A stretch of 64,000 nt of DNA from Sipunculus nudus (lineage: Eukaryota > Annelida > Sipuncula > Golfingiida > Sipunculidae). The notes below the pieces were generated by a model. That model ran no database searches. It worked only from the letters and a program-made list of their open reading frames with translations, and had not been told where the DNA came from. The stretch is from contig CM049306.1 of the NCBI GenBank assembly GCA_026874595.1, forward strand, positions 37,338,019 to 37,402,018. The letters run 5' to 3'. How positions within the stretch are numbered: the first letter of the stretch is position 1; each line of letters begins with the position of its first letter. Made by a program: the position numbers and the translations under genes. Positions 36,971 to 50,420 of the stretch are shown one piece after another.

Positions 36971-39900
36971 GACTTGGTTTTTACATTGCTGTGTTTATTC
37001 ACGTCCGACAACGAGGCGTGATAAGACGTTTTCTTGGCAGGAATTACTTAAAGGTAAAATTCATTAATATGTGCGCAGGGTGTGCCATAAAGCACATACG
37101 TTCCATAGAAAATGTATATTAATATCTGGCTTTAAGGTTTTGTATATACTTAATTGTCACGGTACTCGATTCATTCGCTGACAGGCATTTCCTTATTATA
37201 TACTGTTCCAAGAACCTGTGTCCGCCTATTTTAAGTGATAATTTACTTTGAAGTTTATATTTTCCGAAAATTTCATAGAAACTGCGTATGGAAATGACGA
37301 TCTGATATGGTAAATCAACATTTTTAAAAATAAATTTCCAGTGTACTTTTCACAATTTTTGGACTCATCCAATCATGTGAAAATTCATATGTGTCCCTGC
37401 ATGAATGGCCATTTTGGATTTAGCTGTGTTGACATGATATTATCCAATCAGCCTCTGTCAACTGAGGCTTTGTAGCAAGTGACCAATGACCTTGACCGCA
37501 ATTAGTGGGCTGATATGCTGTAAAATGTAGAGTGAATTCTGATACTTTTGAATAATTCTCTGTTTCTCAAATTAGGTGTAAAATAGCTGTTCATTTCCTT
37601 TGTTTATGCTCTCTATTCATCTACCCAACTTTATCATTTTTTTCCTCGAAATGTATCCTAACAAACTGCAAAGAATCAACAGGTGGACGGGCTATATATG
37701 GATATTTACAGTCTCAAAAAAGCGATTGTAAACTTTAATGGACAAGCTATACCTTATTCATGCCTTGGCTAGTTTTATAAATTTTGATGAAAGTACGACG
37801 GGAGATAATGATGAATAGAAATGGATGATGACAACTTAACTCGTCAATTCAGATACAAAATAATAATCAGGATTTTTTTTTTACATTCCCACAAGGAGTG
37901 CTTATTGGCATTTTGTAGTAATTCTAAATATTGGCAGATTAATACCAAAAAGTAAGCAGCTATGAAAGAACGGGGCAAGGGTCTAATGAACCAGAATGAA
38001 CGTAAACCATACCTTGCAAATTATTTTATAAAGTTTCCACTGACTCTGTTATTTTCCGTATTTTCTTAAGTAAAATTGTCTCATATATAATTTCTCATAA
38101 TTTCCAGCTTCTAGACCGTAATTTCCTGTGTATTCATATATTTCATCACTGCTCCATCATGTTTCCGATATAAATGTTATTATTATTTTTTTTGTAAAAT
38201 ATATATTTTACTGTTGAAGACATAGACGAGTGCAATTCATAAAAGTGCAGCTGTCTAAAACAATTGAACTGAATTTTAAATGGTATTTAGAGAACTCACG
38301 GTCATGCTGTGCAGTCGAAACTCCTATATTTTGGCTGAAAACTTCTATAAAATCCTTTAGTTTTGTCTCAAGTACTCATATAAATTTTTCTTCAGAAGCT
38401 TGATGGGAGTGTTGATAATAGGAATGCTATAAAATCAATATCTATCCAAAAGATGATGGTCAAGGTCAATGGTCATATGCACAAAGAATTTCATTTGGAA
38501 GCTGCTGATTGTTTGTTCAGTGCCATAAATATTCTTTTAAGGTGCAAGACCACAAGACCAAAAGAACCAGAGTTTTATAAAATGTAAATGTTGTATATTG
38601 TAACAAAAATTTTAATCTATAATTAGGCCTAAAATCCCTCATAAGCATATGAGTCAAAAAGTATGATAATTTTGAATTTGAAAGAATAACACTTGATTTG
38701 TGGAAAAGACTATAGAATTTTACTCAAAATACCGGTACATTTGAAAGCGTGATGTGGTTAAGAGAGGGTTTATTTCTTCAAATTGCAAATTTCACATTTT
38801 ATATGAATTTTTTTATAATTCTATATTTTGCCTTATTACCCCATTGAATATTCATTGGAATGTCTCGCAATTTTAGAGGAATAGTAATGGCCTACAGGCA
38901 TATACTGCAGTCCCTCGATCCAATTATCCCGATATATATGCAGCGATTAACCCAATATCGCCTTTGCTATATAAAATATAATTAGCTATGTAATGCTACA
39001 ACGATTTGACTGGTATGCATGACACGCACTGGTTTTAGACTTGTCGATTTCTTGCGTTCACTCATTCCACAGAATCTTATTACTTGCTATTTAGTGCAAG
39101 TTCCATCAACTCAATACACCCCGATCAAAACAACTGCAAGTGTTCTTTATTGTGATTTAAACTATAGCTGTAACTTTTCAATAAGGTCCGGGTTTTACGT
39201 GTTATGACTTAAGCAAGGTTTACTTCCTTTCAGACAACCCCGACAACTTTGCAAACACGTAGTTCGATTTTTGCCAAGGACCTGGATAAAGGTCTTACTA
39301 ATTCTTTTATTCGTTAAAATTCACGGGGACTCATGACCTTACAATCTCATCACCACAGGTGCCACGGCAGCTTATTTCTTCAGATCACCACAAAGACGCA
39401 ATTTCCGAAACCAGAGACATGTCGGCTTCAAAGGTCTCAGATTCAAGAATCAGAACCTCGGAATCACGTTTTATTGAACGGAACGCAAATCACCATAGTC
39501 ACCTCAATAACTCTTTAATAATCTTTTATTAATGGAAAGCATCAAATAATGAACGGAAATAAACAGATACAAAAAGAAAAAAGAAAAAAATTAAAAATCA
39601 TATGACCATAGTTCCATAAAACAGCTATAGATACGGACCTTAAAAGATTCAAATGAATGAAATAAAATCCAACAATGTAGGTAGACACGGATTAACATCT
39701 ATAAAACTAATCAGCAATTAATCATTAAGGATTTCACCAAATTACTAATAACACCATTTTATGGTTAGCTTAGGCACGTTGATCTGTCTTTGAGAGTCCA
39801 TAGCATATGGTTTCGCAAAACGCTATCGACAAGTACAGTGAGCAGACATATTGAAAAACGCCAACGGGTTCCTGCCGGACAGAGCACTTCTGAAGGACGG

Positions 39901-42779
39901 TCTCGGGTACCCAGACATGTCAGACATATATGTCACGCACTACTAACGCAGTTTCCGAGACTTTCAGATTGAAGGCGTATGGATGATGGAAGATTTTTCT
40001 TAATGCCCATAAAAAGGATGCTTGTCGGAGCAAAAGTGCCAGACTCAACTGTAAGATTCAAGGACGCCTGTGAACGTACATCACATCTCAGGGGATATCA
40101 CTTGTGCGCTAAAGGAATCGCTGGTCGAGGGCTGCTTCTGAAAAAAAACCTGTCGGTTCTGAAGGTTTTTCTTAAGAGGAAAAGGAAAATGTTTGTGAAA
40201 AGAGTAATCTATGTATCAGTAGCTTAGGGATTTTCAAAAGTCGAGTAAAGCAGCCTACCTCATTTCTTCTACCTTCTATTTTTTTACACTAGTGACAGTT
40301 ATGTAGAAGAAAAACTACATCTGCCATCTTATAGACACAGCAATATATGATATAAAAAAATATAATAATCTTGATATACAAATAATGTAAATAATATTAT
40401 AAATAAATGATATAAAAATGATTATATGCTTTCAAAAGATTAAAATTATTGAAGTGATACTTCAGACATATTTATTTGTCTGTGGCAAAACCAAATGTAT
40501 CCGAGTGGTTCTTGAATTTTAAAAGTTTTCTTGTTTAATATTTTAAATGATTTCCTGATATTTATTTTTAAATGTTTGCTTAATTGTATCCTCACTGTAT
40601 AATGTGGTCTCCCTCGTCCTTCACCAAGCTGAGACAAATTATATAATTCCATCTACCTCATTATCAAAACCTGGTTACGAAATGACTCATATCTTATTAA
40701 TGTGTTGCTTTATACGAAACAAGAATAAACTTGGTAAATCATATCTGTTGAGACAGAGTTTGATTTCTTTTGTAGGAAAGCGGAGTGACAACACAACTAA
40801 ATATTTGTAAAATGTTATGGATAACTTTATGTTAAGCATGAAGCGATATCGATCGATGCAAGATGACCGTATGACTTTTGTAATGAACAATGATTATCGG
40901 TGACTCTGACAAAAATTTAAGCGATTTTTTATTAATTTGACAAGAAGCGATATAAAAATGGATAAAATTTTTATCTTGTAATACTGCTAATCTAACAAAA
41001 AACTTTACCAAAAGGCTGGACAGGGAGTCAAGATATGGGTATTGAGGTGCGATTGAAACTTGAGACCTTCCTACATTATAATTACCGTACCGGTCATATT
41101 ATATTTTCAATTTCTCCTGTAGTACATCGATATTTTAACCGATATTCTCGTGCTATTTTTTAATTTCTGCTTATACTCGTTACTATTTTTATCGACAATC
41201 GATCACAAATAATCTATATTTATTTTAACTCCCTATAAAAGACCTTATTTGTATGTTGAGATGTGTCGATTATCGATTACCACAACAATTACAGTCGTTT
41301 TCGTGAATAACCGATAAAACTGGTTGCATCTTAATATAATCGGTCACAAACGACTATGTATACAAATGCAAAGAAGCATTATCTTGGATAAAATAATCAC
41401 TCATGTCAGAAATATAAAGAAGATGCAGCGAACAAAGTTAAAACTGAACTGTGAGAAGCAGTGTCAATACCCCACCAATTAATTTGACCTTTCAGTGTGA
41501 CCGTTAACATGCGTTCTGTTTTTATAACCAGCCACCTGTCTTTCTGTACCATGAAAACCAGAAAACACCTCACGACGAGTAGGATTACTATGATAGCATG
41601 ATGTATCGAGCCTTTGAATTTGAATCCTGACATATACGGGACATTTTACCGAAATGTATATGAAATAATAGATTAATGATCAATAATTTTCCGATCTGTT
41701 TTATCTTTCAATCATTGAACATTGGTTTATAACCAGTTTCTACCACTATTTATATGTCTTCTCATTGAATGTTACTCACTTGACCTGGAATCAGAGGACG
41801 CTGTAAGATTTTGGCGTTTTACTTGATGTCTGTGTAACAAATGGATCCTCGATCAAAAGAGAAATCACCTGCCACAAGAAACCACTACCTGATCGTCTGC
41901 AAACCTCAGGATGGTTAAAAGTCCATGAAGTACTGATACCCCGCGGCTCTCGGTATCCTTCTTGATTTAAAGGAGAATTTTATACCCCTCTCTTCCCTGA
42001 ACCACATTCCGACGAAGCCATTGGCCAAATCCAGGTCAGATGTAAACGAGGCTACCCCTGACGATCCGGGATTGCTAATAATGCTTTGTACAACCTTTGG
42101 TCTTTGGTGGATTACGTGTTTTTAACCAAACAGCGGCGTTGGTGGTATAAAGGGAAAAAAAAGAAAACAAAAAAAAAAAGAACTGATTTGTAAGTGTCAC
42201 ACGTTCAAATTTGACCATTGAGTATTCCAGGATATTTTTTTTATAATATCAGCTCCATGTCGTGTTTTGTAAGAGTTACTGGCCAGGTCAAATGTAAAGC
42301 CAAACATCAAAGTTGACATTTTTAATGAAAGTCTGGCTGAGGTGAATGTTTCTCATTTTTCATCAATTATTTGATAAATTCAATCACCAATTCAAGGAAC
42401 TATGTAATATTTTAAAATATTTTTCATGTTTCTTTTTTAATTTTTATGTGACAGATTGTTTGAGTTGCTTATTTTCTTATTTTCGACTTTTTGATTGCGT
42501 TTCCTGTTTAATGAGGGTGAATATAAAAATATGACAAGGATGATGTGTTATAAGTTAGTTTTCATCAGATTTTACTTAGTGATAGGCATTGTACAAAGCT
42601 GTAGTTACATTACAGGAGAGTGCAGCGGTGATATTTACACTTTTTGGTTAGCCTGTTGTATTATTTCTCTGGTCTAAACAGTGTATTCACTGGATGACCG
42701 ATTTCTAAGTCGAGTTAATATAAAGACTTCTACATGTGCAAGCTACTAAAAAATTTTACAAAAGAGGACCATATATACC
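36971..42779. other. Long featureless AT-rich stretch
   Basis: No supported gene in 5.8 kb. The strongest local structure is a cluster of ATCGAT/CGATA words at 41126-41345. Frames of 60-82 codons near 39.8-40.2 kb are Lys/Arg-rich without motifs. Confidence 0.4.
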
Positions 42780-43035
42780 CAACTTAAGCTCTGCATTAGG
42801 AGTGAAATATAATTACACATTAAATTAAAAAAATGTATGTAATCAAACATAAAAAAAACACATGATAATTTCAAATTTCCAATTAAAATTTCTTTAAGTA
42901 AGAAGACTTGCACTATTTCGTCTTCCAAATGAGTCTAACTCAAAGAAGGTGGACATGGGCTCGAACCTCGAGGGTTCGGACTCGAACTCGAGTGATCTGG
43001 ACTGCATGACGGTGTGGACTTGACTATACCACTCA
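42780..43035 (-). repeat. Dispersed repeat family Y, inverted copy
   Basis: On the minus strand, CACTCGAGTTCGAGTCCGAAC leads into AAAGAAATTTTAATTGGAAATTTGAAATTATCATG and TTTATGTTTGATTACATA. The plus-strand copy at 45.74 kb has the same order (CGAGTCC-rich, AAAGAAAATGCAAATTTGAAA, TTTATGTTTGTTTACACAT). Confidence 0.6.
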
Positions 43036-45737
43036 TCATAGCCTTAGATATTTGTCCATTTCTACTTTTAAAGCATAACATGTGTGGGCCGTGATATATT
43101 AAAAACTCAAGAAAAATGACACCCTCCACTGCCTGCGTCTCCCTAAACAAGCAGAGGTTAAAGAGAAAGCGCTGCTCGACAGCGGTACATTTGACCTTAA
43201 GGTGACACACGATTCATTATTACAACATCTTGGAAATGCCACGCCGTTTAGCAGACGCAAAAAGACGCGTACCGGGGACAAAAAAAAACAACTGATTTAT
43301 GATAAAAATACAGACAGGGATCACCGAGAGGTCACGCAGGGCCTGCCTCTGAATGCATGCCCCAAGGAAACGGCGATAAAATATTATATTGTAAAGTTTC
43401 TATTAATCCTCATACTCACTGCGCGGACCTACAAGTCACAAGAGCTCGTAAATACTTGCAGGTTTGCTCTGACCCTTTGGCCAAAAAGGAAAAAGGGCCA
43501 TTTAACTAAATATTTATATCAAAGTAACGTTATGCAGACAGTGCATACAGAGTTCAACGTCAAAAGACATCCTAAAATAACATATAAAACATATTTTAAC
43601 TGAGGTTCCCGGTCAAATGGGCACGAGTTTTTATCCATGTTTACACCTGAAATATCGCATTTCCTTTTTTTCATTTTAAAAATAGTACACATATTAACAA
43701 AGATATGTGTGAAGGAAGCTATATCACAGTGTATAGAGAAGCACAGGTGCTTCCTAAGGTGTAACATTTTTACCTCTGCCAGCAGGTACATGTATTATGT
43801 TCTTGCAGCCTTTGGTTGGTTGGTTTGTTTGTTAGCAACTAAAGGCGACTTTTCTAGGGAATTATGGGCCGAATCTTATGACATTTTTTGTTAGGGTTAG
43901 GGTAAGATTTGTTTGTTCCCACCGTTGGTAAAACCTCTCGTCACTTCATTATACTATTAGGGGTACTGTACAGTGTAAATTTCAAAAAAGGTGTAATTTG
44001 ATCTGTTTGAATGCAAAACCGTTATCTAATGGAGCCTCCGTTGTTCTAGCGGGCAGAGTTGATCTGTGATGCATCCATGTAGTTTGTGAACCGGGAAACA
44101 TATTTCTCTCGGCTTAGATTCATCAGGTAGGTAATATTTCTGATCTAGCACTGGGGTTTCGATGTTTTGAGCCCATCTTTTTTAAGATTTTGTATCCATC
44201 CATGAATGGTTAGCCTGATCAGCGTCAGAGGAACACGGACGATGAAGCTTCTCCCTTCCTTGCGCCAGTTTCGCCCTCTGACATTAGAGACTATATACGA
44301 CCAGCGTACTGGCCTAAGAGTGCCTTCCATGAGGATGCAAGTATTTTCGTCATTTTGGATAATGACTCATGGCCTATAGTACGCTGTCACTTGACATAAA
44401 CCAGATCAATCGTTGGCGTTTTGGTATTATTTTTAACAACACCTACCAAAAGCAAGAAAAAAATCCGTTTTAGCTTAGCATATTGGTCAATCCCCGTTTG
44501 CTGAATATTTCACCACATGAATACAAGCATGGCTCGAAGGGTTACTGGATGACAGCGTACTTATACGCGATACAGGAAATGACTAGTTACCAATGAGATG
44601 GATTTTCAGTTGGATTTGTGAGTTCACATGTATTCATTTGTGTTGATTCATCAATCGTAACCTAATGTTAAGATTATTGGCTGTTTTCTACGATATCAAT
44701 GCAACAGAATGGATGGCCTGGCAGTATGGTATCACGACTCAGGGTAGGCATACCAGCCCTGTTAAATGCCTACTGAGCCGTGTATTCACGGCTTCCCCCT
44801 TCCTGCTCTGATTATTTTGATGCAGTATTTAAGCATCTGCTGGACACCCCTCGGTTTTTCTCCAATATATTTTAATTCTTTTAAAATGTAAATAACCGGA
44901 ATTCTTTAAAACAGAACTTCAAATGTACAACATAGCAATGTTGATCATTAGTGTTGCAAGTGAATGCCATGATATATGTCTTGAGTTACTCATATCCAAA
45001 TAATAGAAATTACTCCAAAATGTATTAACATCCTTAAAATGCAAATTGAAAATGAATTTCGTTAAATCCTTGTTTCAGTAAATGTCGTATGAGAAATCCG
45101 CCTCAGTTTAGTTGAAAGACGCTGATTTTTGTCCAAGCAATTCACTGACTGCAGTAGGTTGTCAGAGTAAATAAAACATGAGCTCTTTCTCCTTACGTAT
45201 ATGTATATTTACTTCCACATATAACTAATTTCACTCTGAAATTCACACTGTTTGCAGGGTATGTTTGAGCATTTTTTTCCGGCCCAGAAATGGTTAATAT
45301 GCACAGATGTTGTACTTGTTATGTACTGTTTTTTTTTTTCCTTTTAATTTACTTCTTTTAGGTTATGTATGATAGTTAATTACGATTCTAAATCCCAACT
45401 CCTGTTGGACCTTATATGTCAAACGGACTCAGCAATGTAGTAGTAGGGGCTGTAGTAGTAGAGAGTAGTAGTAGTAGTAATAGCAGTAGTAGTTGTTGTA
45501 GTGAATAGTCAAAATTAGTGTGCATGAGCAAGCTTACAGCAACTGGTGGTGGAAATTTTACTTACTTTTGCAAAGTGGGTTAACCAGAGGAAGCTCCTTA
45601 GTTTTCAATGTTTCCTCATAGATGTTTCTTAAAATGTTATATTTTGTCTTCAATTATTCCTTATAACATCATTTATAACTGTCAACCCTTCATGATTATA
45701 ACTATAACCTCTTTACCTAAGAATGCATGGTATCCGG
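43036..45737. other. Non-coding stretch
   Basis: No supported gene; a 133-codon plus frame (43202-43603) has no motif. A degenerate GTA-rich simple repeat lies at about 45437-45505. Confidence 0.4.
45437..45505. repeat. Degenerate (GTA)n simple repeat
   Basis: Interrupted GTAGTA units with GAGAGTA, ATAGCA and GTTGTT variants. Confidence 0.75.
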
Positions 45738-46105
45738 CAGTGATGTAGTGGAGTCTATACAATCCGAGTCCGAGTGCAAGTCTGAGTCCAAGCTACTCGA
45801 GTCCGTGTCATCTGGAACCCGAGTCCAATAAAAATCATTATTTAAAGAAAATGCAAATTTGAAATTACCATAATTATTTTTATGTTTGTTTACACATGCT
45901 TTTTACTTGAATGTTTTGTTACGTTTATCTCCCCAGGCAGAATATCTTGTTCGCATAAATAACACTCTTAAAAATATATTTCTACAGAGTCCTCCATCTG
46001 CTGGATTAGAGATGGACTCGGCATGATTTTTCCAGTCAAGTTCGAGTCCAGGCCCCTCGAGGTTATTTCCGAGTCCCTAAAAAGTCGGACAAACCCCAAG
46101 TCCTC
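45738..46105 (+). repeat. Dispersed repeat family Y, best copy
   Basis: GCAGTGATGTAGTGGAGTC at the left leads into several (C)CGAGTCC words, an AT-rich middle, and then more GAGTCC and CTCGAGG words at 46.0-46.1 kb. Three copies are visible in the window, two on the opposite strand. No coding potential. Confidence 0.6.
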
Positions 46106-46140
46106 AATCACTGGAATCCAAATCTCTGCAAATTAGAATT

Positions 46141-47282
46141 CACTGTCTTTATGTCTTTAAACTAACCAATAGCTGATTGATGGATAGGTATAAAATCAGA
46201 TAATCGATATCTCAGTTAACTAGTTAGCTCTACTGACAGTTGTCAAGCAATATACTCAATTTCAACATTATTCCCACATTAAAGATGTTTCGTTTCTCAG
46301 GGTTTATTAAGTATATATAGAGACATACCTTAATACACTTTTTTATTTCTTTGAACATACAGATAGGTGATTGATGGATAGGTATAAAATCAGATACTCG
46401 ATATCTCAGTTAACTAATTAGCTCTATTGACAGTTGACAAGCAATACTCAATTTCAACATTATTCCCACATTTAAATTGTTTCGTTTCTTAGGGTTTAGT
46501 GGGTATATATAGAGACATACCTTAATACACTGTCTTTATGTCTTTAAATATACCGATAGGTGATTGATGGATAGGTTTAAAATCAGATACTCGATATCTC
46601 AGTTATTTAGATAACTCTGCTGACAGTTCTGAAGCAATACACTATTTCAACCTTAATCTCACATTCAAGTTGTTTCGTTTCTTAGGGTTTAGTAAGTATA
46701 TAGAGACATACCTTAATACACTTTTTTATTTCTTTAAACATACAGATAGGTGATTGATGGATAGGTATAAAATCAGATAATCGATATCTCAGTTAACTAG
46801 TTAGCTCTACTGACAGTTGTCAAGCAATACTCAATTTCAACATTATTCCCACATTAAAGATGTTTCGTTTCTTAGGGTTTATTAAGTATATATAGAGACA
46901 TACCTTAATACACTTTTTTATTTCTTTAAACATACAGATAGGTGATTGATGGATAGGTATAAAATCAGATACTCGATATCTCAGTTAACTAATTAGCTCT
47001 ACTGACAGTTGACAAGCAATACTCAATTTCAACATTATTCCCACATTTAAATTGTTTCGTTTCTTAGGGTTTAGTGGGTATATATAGAGACATACCTTAA
47101 TACACTGTCTTTATGTCTTTAAATATACCGATAGGTGATTGATGGATAGGTTTAAAATCAGATACTCGATATCTCAGTTATTTAGATAACTCTGCTGACA
47201 GTTCTGAAGCAATACACTATTTCAACCTTAATCTCACATTCAAGTTGTTTCGTTTCTTAGGGTTTAGTAAGTATATAGAGAC

Positions 47283-47288
<6 letters not shown>
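46141..47288. repeat. Higher-order satellite: six ~192-bp monomers as two trimers
   Basis: The word TGATTGATGGATAGGT begins at 46174, 46368, 46561, 46751, 46943 and 47136, giving steps of 190-194 bases. Monomers 1 and 4, 2 and 5, and 3 and 6 pair up, 575-577 bases apart. Pairs 3/6 and 2/5 are identical or one base apart by eye, and 1/4 differ at about three sites, while neighbouring monomers differ much more (TTAACTAGTTAG, TTAACTAATTAG and TTATTTAGATAAC types). The array was therefore amplified recently as a trimer. Each monomer carries TCGATATCTCAG and TATATAGAGACATACCTTA. The array stops at ACATACCTTA and runs straight into (TA)n. Confidence 0.95.

Positions 47289-47342
<54 letters not shown>
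47289..47342. repeat. (TA)n microsatellite capping the satellite
   Basis: About 27 TA units start exactly where the sixth monomer would have continued (ACATACCTTA/ATACAC in the others), as if expanded from the TATATA text of the monomer. Confidence 0.95.
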
Positions 47343-47347
<5 letters not shown>

Positions 47348-49910
47348 ATGTATTTAAATAAACATAGTATATACATTTTTAAATTGAGCATTTTGGAGAC
47401 AAAGTACGTCTATTTTAATGTAATCAATAGTTTCTCTTCAGGGTAAAATAAAATTGACCTTTTCACCGGCGACTTTTTGATGCGGATATCATCATCTGAA
47501 AAATCTGCCTCCAAAATAACGCACTTGAAGATCACAAGTTGGAAGAGTCAATCGGCAGGAACGTAGACACGCCTCATCAAGGAGCGTTCAGAACTTTGGG
47601 AATCTTGTTCATTGGTCACACACATGTGAATTGGATAGCCAGGGAGAGCAAAACGTCAGTCCCAAAGTCCCTTATCGGGCGCCAGTGTAACTGGGTAATT
47701 TGGTTTTCTTTCTGCCACTTGACGGTTCAATAAGTTAATCTTCAGTATACCCTCACGACGATTGAGTACTAAAATCCCAGCAGTGTTTTTTCTATAAACC
47801 AAAAGTATAATTGGAAATCAAACTGCCATATTTGGTATGTTTCTTTTTCAGTGGCGTAGATTTGTTTTTATTATTGGGGGGTATGCGCTACAGGGGGGGG
47901 GGGGGTCTGAGGGGGGAGTTTACACCCCAAACCGGGAATCTTCCACTTCTCGAACAGTCCATATGTTCTTGCCCAATCACAGTAAACACGCGCTTCAGGA
48001 ATTCTCTAGAAAGACATCGCTGTGTATCTCCACACACCAGGCTCATCACGTGACCAACGATCAGGCGTGAAAACCCAAGGCTCACATGACGAGAGTTTAA
48101 CCAGTACGGATTAAACTACACGAGTTACGCCCGTGTCACACAATAAAAGGAGCACCTATAACACAATGAACAAGAGATTATAACTTTCGCACATAGGCCT
48201 ACATCTTATGAAACCTTTCCTATGGTGTATTAAAAGTAAAATGAATACCCCATGCATTAGATTTTCTCTCGTTAAGGGGCTACACGACTTATTGTCACCC
48301 AAGAATCTGTCCTGCACGCTGCGAAACTTGATGGAATGCGATATAATGCGCATGTGAAGCCCATGTTATACTACCAAGTCGCTTGACGCTAAGCGAATTT
48401 TTCTGACCTTCTCACTAACATCACTAAAAGTGAGTACAAATTTTCAATCTTTTTCTGGATTTGATATTATTAACTTCAACCCAAATTTTAACTTTACTTA
48501 GATAAAGAAAACTTTCTTTTACTTACCTTGGCACTGGTGTCGTGATGTTCCTTTTCACAAAACTCAACCTGCATGTTGTCCTCCCCTGATGTGTCACTCT
48601 GGATGTTTTTTTTTCAAATTTACAGAACGATACAAAGTTTTTCGCGACCAATTAGTTCCTCATTAAAAGTAAGTCAACATATATATACCTATCAAACTTA
48701 AAAATGCTTCGATTTTACATAAATAACTGATGTCAGTGTACACAACCCTTCAGTGTGAAAATGTGACTTGTTGTAGTTACAAGATCTGAGGACAGAAGTG
48801 CATACCTTAGCCTATTGGTACCAGATAATTCCTATGTTATCCAAATAATTCTGTCACCAAAATTATGCCATTTCTCATTTTTGGTAAACCCATAAGACAT
48901 TTCAAAATATTTCTAGTATCAAGATTTTTCATATCACTTCCATATTATCTAAGAAATCTCATTAGGAAACCCATTTGAATTATAGGCAATTGATGTTAAC
49001 TTTTCAGTTTGTTAAATTCATTCTTCCAGTTCAAGCAGATGAATATTAACAAAAGGAGGATGTTTCTGAAGTTGTATACATTGAGTCATTTTTTAAATTT
49101 GTTGAATACATATCTTAGGAAGAAATATGCTACAATAATTAAGTAAGCAGATTTTCTCTACTTATGATCTTGTAAAGCATGTGATCTTTTATGATTGCTT
49201 ATTAGATGATGGGTTTACAATTTGTCTATGATAATGATCAATGGCACCCAAAGGGTAAAAGATTTACAAAATAATTGGTTTCGTTCTTTGATTTAGTTCA
49301 GGCAAAGGCGCTGTTAAGCCAAAGGTGACTAATGTGGTAACTTACTGATTTATGTTTCTTCAGCATATTTGCGGGTTTTCCTCTTCCACTGTTTAAAATC
49401 CAAGCATTTTGATAGCAAAAACTGGAGACATCCCATTTTAATTATGAATTCTGTGGCAGGGTTTTAAAGTGTGAAGAAAAAACTGAAAATCCCCATTTTA
49501 TCCTACACACAGTCAAAACATTGGGGGGTATAATACAATGGGCCATACCCCCCTTGTCAAATATTATATTTTTCATGACGCATCAGAGCGAGCCGTCGTT
49601 TCATGTTTGATACTAAAATAATAAAAAGTTGTACCAATGTTCTGATCAAATACTATATTAATTTTTTGTATCTCTTAAATATGCTCCACAGGCCTTGCTA
49701 CATCAGTCTATTGTCTGCTTATTAGGTTTTCTGCTGCATCAACTCCACAGTCATTACGTATTAAAGGCTCAATAAAATCTGTTGTTGCAATGGTATAAAT
49801 GTCACAGACATTACGGGGGGTTCTTTGTTAAGGTAATGAGAGACGTAAGAGCAGGCTATTTTCTTATTTCAATACATCAGGCAAACTAAATTGTGAAAAC
49901 CTTGGCATAG
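47343..49910. other. Non-coding stretch
   Basis: No supported gene. A G13 run (47893-47905) sits after GGCGTAGATTTG, with a second G-rich patch next to it. Frames at 47.5-48.4 kb have no motif. Confidence 0.4.
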
Positions 49911-50321
49911 AGGCCATCATTCCACCAGGCAGCTGGCAAGGTTGACCTAGCCGTACAGCGTCTTCAGAAGAAGAAGTGTCTCTATTCTAAGTTGATCTGG
50001 ATCACCAACAATCCGAGATCCAATTACCTTTCCCGAGCCTTAAAAGCTCGTAAAAAAAGGAACAGTCCCGCGAGGTATTCGTTCAGCCCATCTCGCTTTA
50101 ATCGATTTTGGAAGACCTCTTATGTAAATAGATCTGCAACGGATCTGCCTAATGGCACCTCTTTTAGGGCATCTACTTGTGGTACTGGGTGTTTTGGTTT
50201 CATTTCCCGTTCCCAAGGCCTTCAGAGGAAGCACTCAAGACATGCAAGTTATGATTACTTTAATGCTCGACAACGATGCCCTTGGCGTTGCCTAAAGAAA
50301 AGATACACTGTCCGCCTTTGA
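49911..50321. other. Unassigned open frames on both strands
   Basis: The plus strand is open for 137 codons (no ATG near the start) and ends just before AATAAA (50332-50337). On the minus strand, 50024-50203 gives a 60-codon frame broken by one stop, with the segment EVFQNRLKRDGLNEYLAG. Neither matches a family I know. It may be a fragment of a decayed coding element, or chance. Confidence 0.25.
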
Positions 50322-50357
50322 GGGATCTGAAATAAACTCAGTATTTGTATCAATGAT

Positions 50358-50372
50358 TCTCTCTCTCTCTCC

Positions 50373-50408
<36 letters not shown>

Positions 50409-50420
50409 AACACACATACA
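50358..50420. repeat. (CT)n(CA)n compound microsatellite
   Basis: CT units (one CCC interruption) pass into CA units at 50391. It adjoins the left arm of the fold-back element. Confidence 0.9.

Noticed and set aside
46141-47288. CRISPR array
   Set aside because: The periodic units are ~192-bp monomers with no short repeat/unique spacer structure, and the window is animal DNA.
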